A stretch of DNA of 64,000 nucleotides from Actinomadura meyerae (GTDB taxonomy: Bacteria; Actinomycetota; Actinomycetes; Streptosporangiales; Streptosporangiaceae). The stretch spans positions 62,001 through 126,000 of the forward strand of contig NZ_FZOR01000005.1 in assembly GCF_900188445.1 (NCBI RefSeq). Direction: 5' to 3'. The position numbers and the translations under genes were made by a program. Positions within the stretch are counted from its first letter, which is position 1. The number at the start of each line of letters is the position of its first letter. The notes below the pieces were generated by a model. That model had not been told where the DNA came from. It did no database searches and saw only the letters and a program-made list of their open reading frames with translations. Shown here one piece after another: positions 1-7,877 of the stretch.

Positions 1-63
1 GAATTGATGGAGTTCCGCCGGGAGCCTCTGACGTACCTGGAGCAGATCCGGACCTCGGACTGA
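1..63 (+). CDS. C-terminal end of an unidentified protein (5' partial)
   Basis: Frame 1 is open from the first base to TGA at 61-63 and encodes the last 20 residues, ending QIRTSD. The gene starts outside the window. The residues are charged and look like real coding sequence, but the stretch is too short to assign a family. No terminator hairpin is obvious in the following 70 bases. Confidence 0.4.
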   Translation, partial: ELMEFRREPLTYLEQIRTSD

Positions 64-133
64 CGGGAGGAGCGTAGATCAGGCTCCACCCCACCGCACG
101 GCGGTGACGGCGATGGCCCCAAGCGTCCCAGGT

Positions 134-277
134 TCAGCCCCGGCATGATGCCCAAGCGTGTGGGACATGCCACCAGCCGGCCCGAGCACCGGAAGTCCCG
201 CGGAAAAGGCTGAGAGCCTCGTCCGGAAGGGCGGAAACCTGCTCCTCGACCTCCGGCGTCATGATGAGCCGATACAG
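134..277 (-). pseudogene. Truncated RelE/ParE-like toxin remnant
   Basis: Directly after the TAG stop of the DUF6247 gene the minus strand reads LYRLIMTPEVEEQ, then VSALPDEAL, which is the usual N-terminus of the small RelE/ParE-like toxins that follow DUF6247 antitoxin-like genes. Homology then stops: the frame runs into unrelated residues and ends at TGA 134-136. No ATG or GTG sits at the expected first codon (it is CTG). About 25 residues are recognisable of a family usually near 80-90. I read it as a toxin gene cut by a deletion. A short neutral ORF is the alternative. Confidence 0.45.
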
Positions 278-610
278 CTAGCCTCGGGCCTCACGCTCGG
301 CGAGAACCTCGCGCACCGGTCGTCCCTTGGGAACCGTCTCTCCGGCTTGGATGCGCTCGGCCACCGCATGCATGCGCCGCCGGCCTTCGGGGTCTTTGGC
401 CGAGTCACAGGCCGCAAGCCACCACAGGTGTACAAAGTCGTTCAGGGCACCCAAGTCCAGACTGACGCGCACCTCGTCGAGCACAGCCTTGAGCCCGGCG
501 TCGAACGCGTCGCGGTCCTGCGGCACCACCAGAGCAGCCCGGATGGCACGAAGACTCTTCTCTGGGACAGGCGTACCGCCTGCCGGGTAGTCCTGCGGTT
601 GCGCGGTCAT
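278..610 (-). CDS. DUF6247 family protein (antitoxin-like)
   Basis: A 110-residue protein starting at ATG 610, chosen because GGGGAGGAGG lies just upstream and the family begins near this Met. The frame extends another 29 codons upstream without a ribosome site. The protein is helical and charged, with a central segment including DLGALNDFVHLWWLAACD and a basic, glutamate-rich C-terminus (EVLAEREARG). DUF6247 proteins are common in actinomycetes just upstream of RelE-like toxins and are assumed to be antitoxins. That function is inferred from context. Here the partner toxin is only a remnant. The gene belongs to the debris next to the tRNA-Thr integration site. Confidence 0.6.
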   Translation of the reverse strand: MTAQPQDYPAGGTPVPEKSLRAIRAALVVPQDRDAFDAGLKAVLDEVRVSLDLGALNDFVHLWWLAACDSAKDPEGRRRMHAVAERIQAGETVPKGRPVREVLAEREARG

Positions 611-984
611 CACAAGCCCTCCTCCCCCATACCTAGAGCCTACAGACCTGGGCCCGTCCTGCGCCTGGATCGGTCGGAGGGCGGTGAGGCCCAGCACCGC
701 GCACCAGTCTTCTAATCCACGGCAAGATCAGCATTGTCCAGGCTCATCCCCGCATGTCCTCTGACCAGCGCAGCAACCTCCCGAGCGTCCAGACTCACCC
801 AAGGTCATCCGACCTCGTTGTCAGCACTGCCGTTAGCATCCGCACCCGTCCCCGAGGGTGCGCCCGCGCGAACGGCGAGCCGGTGTGACAGACGGATTCG
901 CGCGGGCGTGCCCTCCGGCCCGCGGGCGGCTGGGGGCCCGCGAGGCCCCCGCTTCACGCATGCGCAACCGGCTGTTCAAGCCCC
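611..984. other. Gene-poor stretch between DUF6247 and the TPR/integrase fragment
   Basis: No convincing gene is seen. A 28-codon minus-strand frame (796-798 GTG to 712-714 TAG) reads SLDAREVAALVRGHAG and could be another remnant, but it has no ribosome site. A GC-rich inverted repeat (gggcggctggggg / gaggcccccgc region, about 920-950) is of uncertain meaning. The homology of the next feature begins abruptly after a TTTTT run near 1000, which suggests a recombination junction. Confidence 0.3.
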
Positions 985-1506
985 GTGCAGGCACCTTTTT
1001 ATACGGCAGCGCTGTCCAAGCTCGGCGAGCCTGAAGCGGCCTGGATCTCCGCCGGACGCGCCATCGTGGCCGCCGAGCGTGCGGGCGATGCGTTGATGAT
1101 GGCCGCCGGCGCCTTCCGGCTCGGGTTCGTCTTCCTGAGGGCGCGCCACTTCGACCAGGCTGAGGAGAACGCCCGGACGGCGGCCGAGGCACTGTGGTTC
1201 CTGGTCGATCAGGGCAAGCCTGACGCGATGTCGCTGTGGGGCGGGCTGACGCTGCAACGGACTGTGGCCGCGTCCCGGCTCAATCAGGCGGACCTGGCCT
1301 ACCAGCATCTCGCGCAGGCGCGTGAGGTCGCCGAGCGGCTCGGGGACGGCCGCAACGACTACAACACCGAGTTCGGACCGGCGAACGTCGTCCTGCATGA
1401 GGTCGCCGTGGCGGTCGAGACGCTGCGGGTCTACGCGCACGTCATCCGGTTGGCCGAGGTCGCTGCGGCGGACGTGTTCGCTCGGGTCATGAGCGGAGCG
1501 GCGTAG
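985..1506 (+). pseudogene. TPR-type XRE regulator fragment joined to an integrase C-terminus
   Basis: This open frame is a chimera of two broken genes. Residues about 7-145 match the TPR region of actinomycete XRE-family regulators (KLGEPEAAWISAGRAIVAAE, then RHFDQAEENARTAAEALWFL and DGRNDYNTEFGP). The DNA-binding N-terminus is missing. At about base 1420 the sequence changes to ETLRVYAHVIR and AAADVFARV, the C-terminal helix of tyrosine recombinases, with the presumptive catalytic Tyr150 in LRVYAHV. The stop is 68 bases from the 3' end of tRNA-Thr, where integrases of tRNA-targeting elements usually lie. No plausible start or ribosome site was found. I infer the scar of an excised or deleted integrative element. 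Confidence 0.6.
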
Positions 1507-1533
1507 GCGCTGCTGTTAGCAGGCCCGTTAGCA

Positions 1534-1566
1534 AAAGCCCTCTTGCGGTGATCGCAAGAGGGCTTT
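1534..1566. terminator. Strong hairpin terminator (bidirectional)
   Basis: A perfect 14-bp stem, AAAGCCCTCTTGCG (1534-1547) pairing with CGCAAGAGGGCTTT (1553-1566), with a 5-base loop and A/T runs at both ends. It lies 3' of tRNA-Thr on the minus strand and 3' of the integrase remnant on the plus strand, so it can serve both. Confidence 0.8.
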
Positions 1567-1574
1567 GACTTGGG

Positions 1575-1647
1575 AGCCGCCTGTCGGAATCGAACCGACG
1601 ACCTATTCATTACGAGTGAATCGCTCTGCCGACTGAGCTAAGGCGGC
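1575..1647 (-). tRNA. tRNA-Thr (anticodon CGT)
   Basis: Minus-strand cloverleaf of 73 nt. The acceptor stem is GCCGCCT/AGGCGGC, the D-arm contains AGCTCAGTCGGCAGAGC, the anticodon stem-loop reads ATTCACTCGTAATGAAT with anticodon CGT, and the T-arm contains GGTTCGATTCC. CCA is not encoded. The 3' end faces the integrase remnant, consistent with use as an attachment site. Confidence 0.93.
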
Positions 1648-1649
1648 CT

Positions 1650-1666
1650 GCCGTGCGGGGCACGGC
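1650..1666. terminator. Short hairpin between the S33 peptidase gene and tRNA-Thr
   Basis: GCCGTG (1650-1655), a 5-base loop and CACGGC (1661-1666). It lies downstream of the minus-strand peptidase gene and just upstream of the tRNA. The stem is short and has no T-run, so terminator function is tentative. Confidence 0.35.
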
Positions 1667-1711
1667 GGGATGAAGTCTACCGGGTGTCGGGGGGTGGGTG
1701 TGCACGGGTTT

Positions 1712-3229
1712 TCAGCCGCATGTGGTTCCGGACTTGGGCGGGTCGGTCGTGATCAGGTAGTTGTCGGTGGCCTTGGTGATGCAGGAGTTGCCCTGCAGGT
1801 AGGCGGTGTGGCCGTCGCCGTTGAAGGTGAGGAGGACGCCGCTGGAGAGCTGGCTTGAGAGGTTCTGGGCCCACTTGTAGGGCGTGGCGGGGTCGCGGAC
1901 GGTGCCGATGACGACGATGGGGGCCGCGCCCTTGGCGGTGATGGGCTTCGGCTGCTGGCGGGTCTGGGAGGGCCAGTAGACGCAGGGGAGGCCGCCCCAG
2001 ACGACGAAGGGACCGAAGCGGGGGGCGACCTTCTTGGCCTCGTCGGCGGACTTCTTGTACTCGGCGAGGTTGGACGGGTTGGGCTTGTCCACGCAGTTGA
2101 CGGCCATGTTGGCGTCGGTCTGGTTGCTGTAGGTGCCGTTGGGCTTGCGTTCGACCATCTCGTCCGCAAGGGCCAGGAGGACGGTGCCGTCGCCGCCCAG
2201 CGCCTGGGTCAGCGCCTGGCGCAGGACGGGCCAGTACTCCTTGACGTAGAGCGCCCTGGCGATGCCCATCACGGCCAGGGACTCGGTGACCTGGCGGGAG
2301 TCGCGGGTGTTCGGGAGCGGCTTCTTGTCGGTGGCGGAGAGGAAGGACTCGATCCTGGCGATGACGGCGTCGGGGGTGGCGCCGAGCGGGCAGTTGCCCG
2401 ACTTGACGCAGTCGTCGGCGAAGGCGCGCAGGGCCGTCTCGAAGCCCTTGGCCTGCTCGATCAGCAGGTCGGTCGAGGAGAGCTGCGGGTCGACGGCGCC
2501 GTCCAGGACGAGGGCGCGCACGTTCTTCGGGAACTGCTCGGCGTAGAAGGCTCCCAGGTAGGTGCCGTACGAGGCGCCGTAGTAGGTGAGCTTCTCGTCG
2601 CCCAGGGCGGCGCGGAGGACGTCCATGTCGCGGGCGGCGTTGAGGGTGCCGACGTAGGGCAGTTTGGACGCGTCCTTGGTCTTGCAGCGCTGGGCGAACT
2701 TCTCGCTCTGGGCGCCGAGGGCCTTCGTCTCCTGCTGGTCGTCCGGGGACGCGTCGGTGGCGAAGAACTCGTCGAGTTCGGGGCCCGTGTTGCAGATGAC
2801 GGGGTCGCTGGCGGCGACGCCGCGGGGGTCGAAGCCGACGATGTCGAAGCGGCGGCGCAGGTCGCTCCCGAAGGTGCGGGCGGCCTGGCGGACGAAGTCG
2901 ACTCCGGAGCCGCCCGGACCGCCCGGGTTGGTGAGGAGGGAGCCGATCCGGTCGGACCTGTCCTCGGCGGGGAGCCGGATCACGGAGATGCCGACCTTCG
3001 CGCCGTTGGGTTCGGCGTAGTTCAGCGGCACCTGGACGGTCGCGCACTCGAAGCCGTTGTCGCAGGACTTCCAGGACGGTTCCTGGTCGTAGAAGGCGCG
3101 GAGTTCCACGGGGACGCCCGCCGGCGGCGTGTCCTTCTTGTCGCCGTCGGCGTCGCTGCCGCCGCCGCTGCATCCGGCCGCCGCCAGTGCCAGCACGGCG
3201 ACCGCGCTGATGAGCCTCGCTGCCTTCAC
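1712..3229 (-). CDS. S33 alpha/beta-hydrolase lipoprotein (tripeptidyl aminopeptidase type)
   Basis: 505 residues. The N-terminus is a lipoprotein signal with a lipobox ending LAAAGC (Cys20), followed by a Gly/Ser/Asp linker, so the enzyme should sit on the outer face of the membrane. The oxyanion segment NPGGPGGSGV is at 101-110. The nucleophile elbow GASYG gives Ser220. The C-terminal TAP-like domain carries the acid in VRDPATPYKW and the His in GDGHTAYLQG. This is the arrangement of Streptomyces tripeptidyl aminopeptidases and related SlpD/SlpE secreted proteases, which remove N-terminal tripeptides. Substrate is not predictable. It is a single gene on the minus strand, upstream of tRNA-Thr. 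Confidence 0.85.
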   Translation of the reverse strand: MKAARLISAVAVLALAAAGCSGGGSDADGDKKDTPPAGVPVELRAFYDQEPSWKSCDNGFECATVQVPLNYAEPNGAKVGISVIRLPAEDRSDRIGSLLTNPGGPGGSGVDFVRQAARTFGSDLRRRFDIVGFDPRGVAASDPVICNTGPELDEFFATDASPDDQQETKALGAQSEKFAQRCKTKDASKLPYVGTLNAARDMDVLRAALGDEKLTYYGASYGTYLGAFYAEQFPKNVRALVLDGAVDPQLSSTDLLIEQAKGFETALRAFADDCVKSGNCPLGATPDAVIARIESFLSATDKKPLPNTRDSRQVTESLAVMGIARALYVKEYWPVLRQALTQALGGDGTVLLALADEMVERKPNGTYSNQTDANMAVNCVDKPNPSNLAEYKKSADEAKKVAPRFGPFVVWGGLPCVYWPSQTRQQPKPITAKGAAPIVVIGTVRDPATPYKWAQNLSSQLSSGVLLTFNGDGHTAYLQGNSCITKATDNYLITTDPPKSGTTCG

Positions 3230-3313
3230 CCTGGTCCCCGTCTCGTCATAGCGGCTCGTACGCCGCCGCCTACGCTACGTCGGCGCGGCGGCGCAAGGCC
3301 ACCATTGAGCCGG

Positions 3314-3347
3314 GACGGGGCCCGCGTGGCGCGGCGCGGGCCCCGTC
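3314..3347. terminator. Hairpin terminator of the MacA/MacB-type operon
   Basis: A perfect 13-bp stem, GACGGGGCCCGCG (3314-3326) with CGCGGGCCCCGTC (3335-3347), and an 8-base loop. It lies about 65 bases past the stop of the last gene of the minus-strand operon and upstream of the S33 peptidase gene. It has no T-run, as is common in high-GC actinomycetes. Confidence 0.6.
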
Positions 3348-3412
3348 CGTGCGCCATGCGGGGACATGGCGCGCCCAAGCGGTCGTTGGGCCGAACGGCC
3401 GCCCGGACGTCC

Positions 3413-3799
3413 CTACGGTCGTTCCGGGCCGCCGCCGCGTTGCGGGGCCAGGGAGGCGCATGCCTGCATGGCCTTCTGGTCCTTGGCCGAACTGTTCGGA
3501 CGACCGCTGGGTGGCGCCCCGGAAGGACGAGTGGGAGGCGTCCCCGTCGGGCGGCCCGAGGGCATGTCGGACGGGCGGCCGGACGGGCGGCCGCCCGGGC
3601 CACCTGGGCCACCTGGGCGGCCGCCTGGGCCGCCCTTGGGGAGTTCGACGCCCTGTTTCTCCAGGCAGGCGCGGAACGAGGCCATCGGGTCGGCGGTCCC
3701 GGGCTTGTCCTGGTCGCCGCCTCCGCAGGCGGCGGTGGACAGCAGCAGGGCGGCGCTCAGCGCGCCCAAGGCGCAGCGCGCGGCGGTGTGCGGTCTCAT
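3413..3799 (-). CDS. Small Gly/Pro-rich lipoprotein
   Basis: 128 residues. The signal peptide ends in the lipobox LSTAAC (Cys25), followed by Gly-Gly-Gly. A short conserved-looking segment, FRACLEKQGVELPKG, comes next, then a low-complexity stretch of G-G-P, R-P and P-S-G repeats (about 56-102), and finally AMQACASLAPQ. The two Cys-containing segments resemble the ends of a small extracytoplasmic domain split by the repeat. It is the last gene of the exporter operon and starts 25 bases after the preceding stop. Function is unknown; an extracytoplasmic accessory to the exporter is inference from position only. Confidence 0.65.
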   Translation of the reverse strand: MRPHTAARCALGALSAALLLSTAACGGGDQDKPGTADPMASFRACLEKQGVELPKGGPGGRPGGPGGPGGRPSGRPSDMPSGRPTGTPPTRPSGAPPSGRPNSSAKDQKAMQACASLAPQRGGGPERP

Positions 3800-3824
3800 T
3801 GCAGGTCTCCTCAGTCTTCGCCGG

Positions 3825-4484
3825 TCAGCGGCCCGTGCCCTGGTTCACGGTGGTCGCGGTGACCGTGCCGTCCGCGGCCTTCGTCCCCCGGACGGTGACG
3901 CTGGCGCCCGAGGCGATGTCCTTCAGCTCGCCGTCCTCGGTGATGCGGATCCTGGTCTTCGCGCTGGTCGCGACCTTCACGGTCTGGCCGGACGCCGTGC
4001 GCAGGTAGAGCGTTCTGCCGGTGACCTTCACGACGGTGCCGGTGGTGGCGTCGGCACCGCCGCCCGCGAAGCCACCGGGTCCGCCGGGGCTCAGGCCGCC
4101 GGGCCCCTGCCCGCCGGGCCCCTGCCCGCCGGGTCCCGCGCCGCCGGGTCCCGCGGCGCCCGGCATGCCGCCGTAGCCTCCCGGGGGGCGTCCGCCGGCG
4201 AAGCCTCCGGCCGGGCCGGTGCCGGACGGGCCGTCGCCGTCCGAGGCCCACTTCTGCGCCTGGACGCCGCCCAGGAAGCCCGCCACCAGGATGATCCCGG
4301 CGGCGAGGTACAGCGTCGGCCCCGGCAGGGCGCGGCGCTGCGGGCGGGCCGCCAGCGTGGCGTCGAGGTCGTCGCCGAACGGGGAGCTGGACAGCAGCTC
4401 GGCGTCGTCCGAGGGCGCTTGCCCGCTGGCGGCGGGTGTGCCGGACGATTCGGGGCTCACGGGTCTCCTTCGGTCGTCAGTCAT
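3825..4484 (-). CDS. Single-pass membrane protein with DUF5666-like C-terminal domain
   Basis: 219 residues. It has an acidic cytoplasmic N-terminus, one membrane segment (LYLAAGIILVAGFLGGV, about 78-95), a long Gly/Pro-rich linker with repeated GPGGQ units (about 105-160), and a beta-rich extracytoplasmic domain (TVVKVTGRTLYLRTASGQ, then SVTVRGTKAADGTVTATTV) of the type annotated DUF5666/OB-like. Its start overlaps the stop of the MacB-like permease gene by 8 bases, implying translational coupling. Role unknown. It probably works outside the membrane with the exporter. Confidence 0.65.
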   Translation of the reverse strand: MTDDRRRPVSPESSGTPAASGQAPSDDAELLSSSPFGDDLDATLAARPQRRALPGPTLYLAAGIILVAGFLGGVQAQKWASDGDGPSGTGPAGGFAGGRPPGGYGGMPGAAGPGGAGPGGQGPGGQGPGGLSPGGPGGFAGGGADATTGTVVKVTGRTLYLRTASGQTVKVATSAKTRIRITEDGELKDIASGASVTVRGTKAADGTVTATTVNQGTGR

Positions 4485-5757
4485 GGCGGAGCGCCTCGAT
4501 GGGGCGGAGCCGGGCGGCGCGGGACGCGGGGTAGCCGCCGAAGAACAGGCCGATCGCGACGGAGACGCCCAAGGCGAGGACGATCGACGACGGCACCAGG
4601 ACGGGTTCGACGCCGGCGATCGTGAAGCGGCTTCCGGCGACCCCGGCGAGCACGCCGAGCAGGCCGCCGAGGAGGCTGAGGACGGTGGCCTCCGCGACGA
4701 ACTGGCCGAGGATCGCGCCGCGCGGTGCGCCGATGGCCTTGCGGATGCCGATCTCGCGGGTCCGCTCGGTGACGGTGACCAGCATGATGTTGGTGATGCC
4801 GATGCCGCCGACGAGCAGGCTGATCGCGGCGACGGCGCCGAGCAGGACGGTGAACGTGCGGCTCGACTCGCTCACCGCCGACTGGACGCCGGCCTGGCTC
4901 GACACGCTGAAGTCCGTGGTCCCGTGCCGCTGGACGAGCAGCGCCGCGACCTCGGCCTGGGCGGTGTCGACGGCGCCGGTGCCCGTCGCCTGCACGATGA
5001 TCTGGTCGAGGCCGCCGTAGCCGGTGAGGGTCTCCTGGACGGCGGGCAGCGGCGCGACGGCGATGCTGTCGGGGTCGGAGAACGAGGACGAGGACGACCC
5101 CGTCGCCTTGAGGACGCCGGCGACCGTGAACCGGATCCCGCCGACGTCGATCTTCTTGCCGAGCGGGTCCACCCGTCCGAACAGGTCCGCGGCGACCGTG
5201 CTGCCGATCACGACGGTCTTGCGTGCGGCGGTCACGTCCCCGTCGGTGAACAGAGCGCCGGACGCCGCGGTCTTGTTCGCGGCGGCGAAGTAGGACGGGG
5301 TGGTACCGACGAACTGGCCGATCGTCACGCTCGTCCCCTCGTACCCGGCGGTGACCGACTGGCTGGTCACGACGGGGGACGCGCTCTTCACCGACCGCGC
5401 CGAGGCGAGGGCCTTGGCGTCGGCCGTGGTGAGGTCGCGGGCCTGGGTGCGGGGGCCGGTGTCCGCGGCCTGGCCGGAACCGCCGCCGAAGCCGCCGCCG
5501 GGACCGCCGCGACCGCCGCCGAAGCCCCCGGGGCCGCCGAAGCCGCCGCGGCCCGTCGTGGACGGGCTGACGGTCAGCGAGTCGGCGCCGAGCCGCTGGA
5601 TGCTCTGCTTGATCTGCTCGGACGAGCCGTTCCCGACCGCGACGAGCAGGATCACCGCGGCGACGCCGATCAGGATGCCCAGCGTGGTGAGCGAGCTGCG
5701 CAGCTTGTTGGCCGACAGTCCGCGCAGCGCGAACCGCAGGACGTCGAGGACGCTCAA
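4477..5757 (-). CDS. MacB-type ABC transporter permease (FtsX domain)
   Basis: 426 residues with the standard MacB/YknZ layout: a first membrane helix at about 20-42 (LGILIGVAAVILLVAVG), a large extracytoplasmic MacB periplasmic-core domain, and three C-terminal helices of the FtsX fold with the signature VTERTREIGIRKAIGA. A Gly-Phe-rich insert (about 68-92) near the start of the core domain is unusual and echoes the Gly-rich tails of its operon partners. The start ATG overlaps the stop of the ATPase gene (ATGA at 5754-5757). Together with the ATPase and the membrane-fusion protein it should form a tripartite exporter for peptides, lipids or antibiotics. The substrate cannot be told. Confidence 0.85.
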   Translation of the reverse strand: MSVLDVLRFALRGLSANKLRSSLTTLGILIGVAAVILLVAVGNGSSEQIKQSIQRLGADSLTVSPSTTGRGGFGGPGGFGGGRGGPGGGFGGGSGQAADTGPRTQARDLTTADAKALASARSVKSASPVVTSQSVTAGYEGTSVTIGQFVGTTPSYFAAANKTAASGALFTDGDVTAARKTVVIGSTVAADLFGRVDPLGKKIDVGGIRFTVAGVLKATGSSSSSFSDPDSIAVAPLPAVQETLTGYGGLDQIIVQATGTGAVDTAQAEVAALLVQRHGTTDFSVSSQAGVQSAVSESSRTFTVLLGAVAAISLLVGGIGITNIMLVTVTERTREIGIRKAIGAPRGAILGQFVAEATVLSLLGGLLGVLAGVAGSRFTIAGVEPVLVPSSIVLALGVSVAIGLFFGGYPASRAARLRPIEALRHD

Positions 5758-6506
5758 CGCGCGCCTCCCGCGGCCGTCGTCCAGGCGGCGCCGGGCGGCG
5801 GGCCGGTGACGGGGGCGCGGCGCGCGTCCTCGACGATCCGGCCGTCCACGAGGCGGACGACGCGTTTGGCGTGCGCGGCGACGTCGTCCTCGTGGGTGAT
5901 CACGATGATGGTGCGGCCGGCGAGCGCGAGCCGGTCGAAGAGGCCGAGGACGTCGGCGGTGGAGCCGCTGTCGAGCGCGCCGGTCGGCTCGTCGGCGAGC
6001 AGCAGCGCGGGCGCGGTGACGAGGGCGCGGGCGACGGCGACGCGCTGCTGCTGGCCGCCGGACAGCTCGTTCGGCTCGTGCCGGGTCCGGTCGGCGAGCC
6101 CGACCTCGCGGAGCGCGGCGAGGGCCCGGCGGCGGCGGTCGGCGCCTTTGACGCCGCCGTAGGCGAGCGGGAGCTCGACGTTGGCCTGCGCGGTCATCCG
6201 CGGGATGAGGTTGAAGGACTGGAACACGAACCCGATGCGGCGGTTGCGCAGGATCGCGAGGCTCCGCTCGTCCAGCCCGGCGACGTCCCGGCCGTCGAGG
6301 AGGTAGCGGCCGCCGCTCGGCGCGTCGAGGCAGCCGATGATGTTCATCAGCGTGGACTTGCCGGAGCCGGACGCGCCCATGACCGCCACGTAGTCGCCGC
6401 GCTCCACGGTCAGCGAGACGCCGCGCAGGGCGTGGACGGCCGTTTCGCCCGTCCCGTACACCTTCGTCACGTCGCGGAGGTCGAGCACGGGGGCTGCGGG
6501 CGTCAT
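5754..6506 (-). CDS. MacB/LolD-type ABC transporter ATP-binding protein
   Basis: 250 residues. The Walker A is GASGSGKST (near residue 40), the signature is LSGGQQQRVAVARAL, the Walker B is LLLADEPTGALD and the switch His lies in IVITHEDDVA. The spacing and the sequence MNIIGCLDAPSGG are typical of the MacB/LolD subfamily, which pairs with FtsX-domain permeases. It overlaps the adaptor gene upstream and the permease gene downstream by 4 bases each, so the three are translationally coupled. It energises the exporter from the cytoplasmic side. Confidence 0.9.
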   Translation of the reverse strand: MTPAAPVLDLRDVTKVYGTGETAVHALRGVSLTVERGDYVAVMGASGSGKSTLMNIIGCLDAPSGGRYLLDGRDVAGLDERSLAILRNRRIGFVFQSFNLIPRMTAQANVELPLAYGGVKGADRRRRALAALREVGLADRTRHEPNELSGGQQQRVAVARALVTAPALLLADEPTGALDSGSTADVLGLFDRLALAGRTIIVITHEDDVAAHAKRVVRLVDGRIVEDARRAPVTGPPPGAAWTTAAGGAR

Positions 6507-7693
6507 CGGCGGCCTCCCCCGCCGCCCATTCCCGGCCCGCCGCCCATCCCGGGGCCGCCGCCGCCCGGGAACCCCTGGCGCTGGGTGGTGCCGGACGTCC
6601 CGGAACCGGTCGTGGACGTGACGACGACCTGGTCGCCCTCTTCCAGCCCGGACTTGATCTCGGTGCCCTGGTCGCCCTTGACGCCGGTCTCGACCGTGAC
6701 CGTGCTCTGCCGGCCGTCCCGGACGGCGGTCACCGTGCTCTGCCCGCCGGCCGTCCGGACCGCCGCGCTCGGGACGTAGAGGACGTCCTCCGCCCTGGCG
6801 ACGGTGATCTCGACGGTCGCGGTCTGGCCGAGCCGGACCGCGGACGGGACGTCCTCGAGCGAGATCGTGGCGGGGAACTTCACCACGTTGTCGGTGGTCG
6901 TCGGCGACGCCCCGATCGCGGTGACCTTACCGGTGGCGGTCGTGCCGGTCAGCGCGTCGAACGAGACGGTCGCGGACTGGCCCACTTTGAGCTTGGTGGT
7001 GTCCGCCTCGGTGAAGTTCCCCTTGACCTGCAGGTGCTTGGTGTCGGCGATCTCGATGAAGCCGGACCCGGACGAGGACGCCGATGACGAGGAGGCCGAC
7101 GAACCACCCGGTGAGGAACCGCCCGAACTGGACCCGGTCCCCGAGGAGCCGGAGCCGGAGCCGCTGGAGCTTCCGCCGACCGTCCCGTTGACGGCGGTGA
7201 CCGTCCCCGCGAACGGAGCCTTCAGCACGGTCCCCTGGTAAGCCCGCAATGCGGAGTTGTAGGCGTTCTTCGCCTGGACGTAGCTTGCGTAGCCCTTCTC
7301 CGAGGAGGTGTCGCCCGCGGCGGCGACCGCCAGGTTCGCCTTGGCGGCGTTGACGTTCTCCAGCGCCTCGGTCTGGTCGAGGCGCGCGAGGACCTCGCCT
7401 CCCGAGACCTTCTCCCCCGCCTTGACGTAGATCTTGGCGACCGTGCCGGACGCGCCGAACGACAGGGAGCGGCTCCGGGCGCTCTCCACGGAGCCGGACG
7501 CCGAAACCGACGATTCCACGGTGCCCCGCGCGACGCGCGAGACCCGGGTGGACGCGGCGGCGCCGTCGCCTCCGTCGCCGAGCGTGAGGTACGCGGTGCC
7601 GGCGCCCGCGACGAGCAGCACGCCGAGCGCGCCGTTGACGAGCAGCGTCCGGCGCTGAAACGGCCGATTCATGGAGGTGATGCTCGTGCGCAC
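6503..7693 (-). CDS. MacA/HlyD-family membrane-fusion (adaptor) protein
   Basis: 396 residues. One N-terminal membrane helix (LLVNGALGVLLVAGAGTAYL) is followed by a barrel-sandwich domain (VAKIYVKAGEKVSGGEVLAR), a short helical hairpin, a very Ser/Gly-rich insert (about 172-212), beta-barrel domains (VRLGQTATVEITVARAEDVL) and a Gly-rich tail with repeated PGMGG units. It is the first gene of the five-gene operon. Two starts are possible, GTG 7693 and ATG 7672; neither has a strong ribosome site, and the second places the membrane helix nearer the N-terminus. In Gram-positives such proteins link the ABC permease to extracellular steps of export. The low-complexity insert may be a cell-wall-spanning linker. 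Confidence 0.8.
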   Translation of the reverse strand: MRTSITSMNRPFQRRTLLVNGALGVLLVAGAGTAYLTLGDGGDGAAASTRVSRVARGTVESSVSASGSVESARSRSLSFGASGTVAKIYVKAGEKVSGGEVLARLDQTEALENVNAAKANLAVAAAGDTSSEKGYASYVQAKNAYNSALRAYQGTVLKAPFAGTVTAVNGTVGGSSSGSGSGSSGTGSSSGGSSPGGSSASSSSASSSGSGFIEIADTKHLQVKGNFTEADTTKLKVGQSATVSFDALTGTTATGKVTAIGASPTTTDNVVKFPATISLEDVPSAVRLGQTATVEITVARAEDVLYVPSAAVRTAGGQSTVTAVRDGRQSTVTVETGVKGDQGTEIKSGLEEGDQVVVTSTTGSGTSGTTQRQGFPGGGGPGMGGGPGMGGGGGRR

Positions 7694-7824
7694 GCATGTG
7701 GCTCTCGTGAGCCGTGAGTGAGAAACGGATGAGAGAGATGCTTCGTTACATCAACTAATGAAACATCCCGCGATGGTGTGATTCCTATCGCTTTGCCGCC
7801 GAACGCCTTGAAAGCCGCCGCCTG

Positions 7825-7854
7825 CCTACGCGACCGTAGGTTACGCGAACGTAA
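7825..7854. promoter_or_regulatory. Tandem palindromic operator before the desaturase operon
   Basis: Two perfect inverted repeats are adjacent: CCTACG-N4-CGTAGG (7825-7840) and TTACG-N4-CGTAA (7841-7854), with centres 15 bp apart. They share the core TACG-CG(A)-CGTA and end 14 bases before the AGGAGG of the reductase gene. Such sites are typical of TetR-type repressors. No regulator gene is adjacent, so the binding protein is unknown. Confidence 0.65.
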
Positions 7855-7877
7855 GTTACCGGCCGGCAGGAGGCAAT

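Noticed and set aside
3550..4220. GC-rich repeats in the exporter operon
   Set aside because: They encode Gly/Pro-rich linkers in two proteins and are not a separate repeat element.
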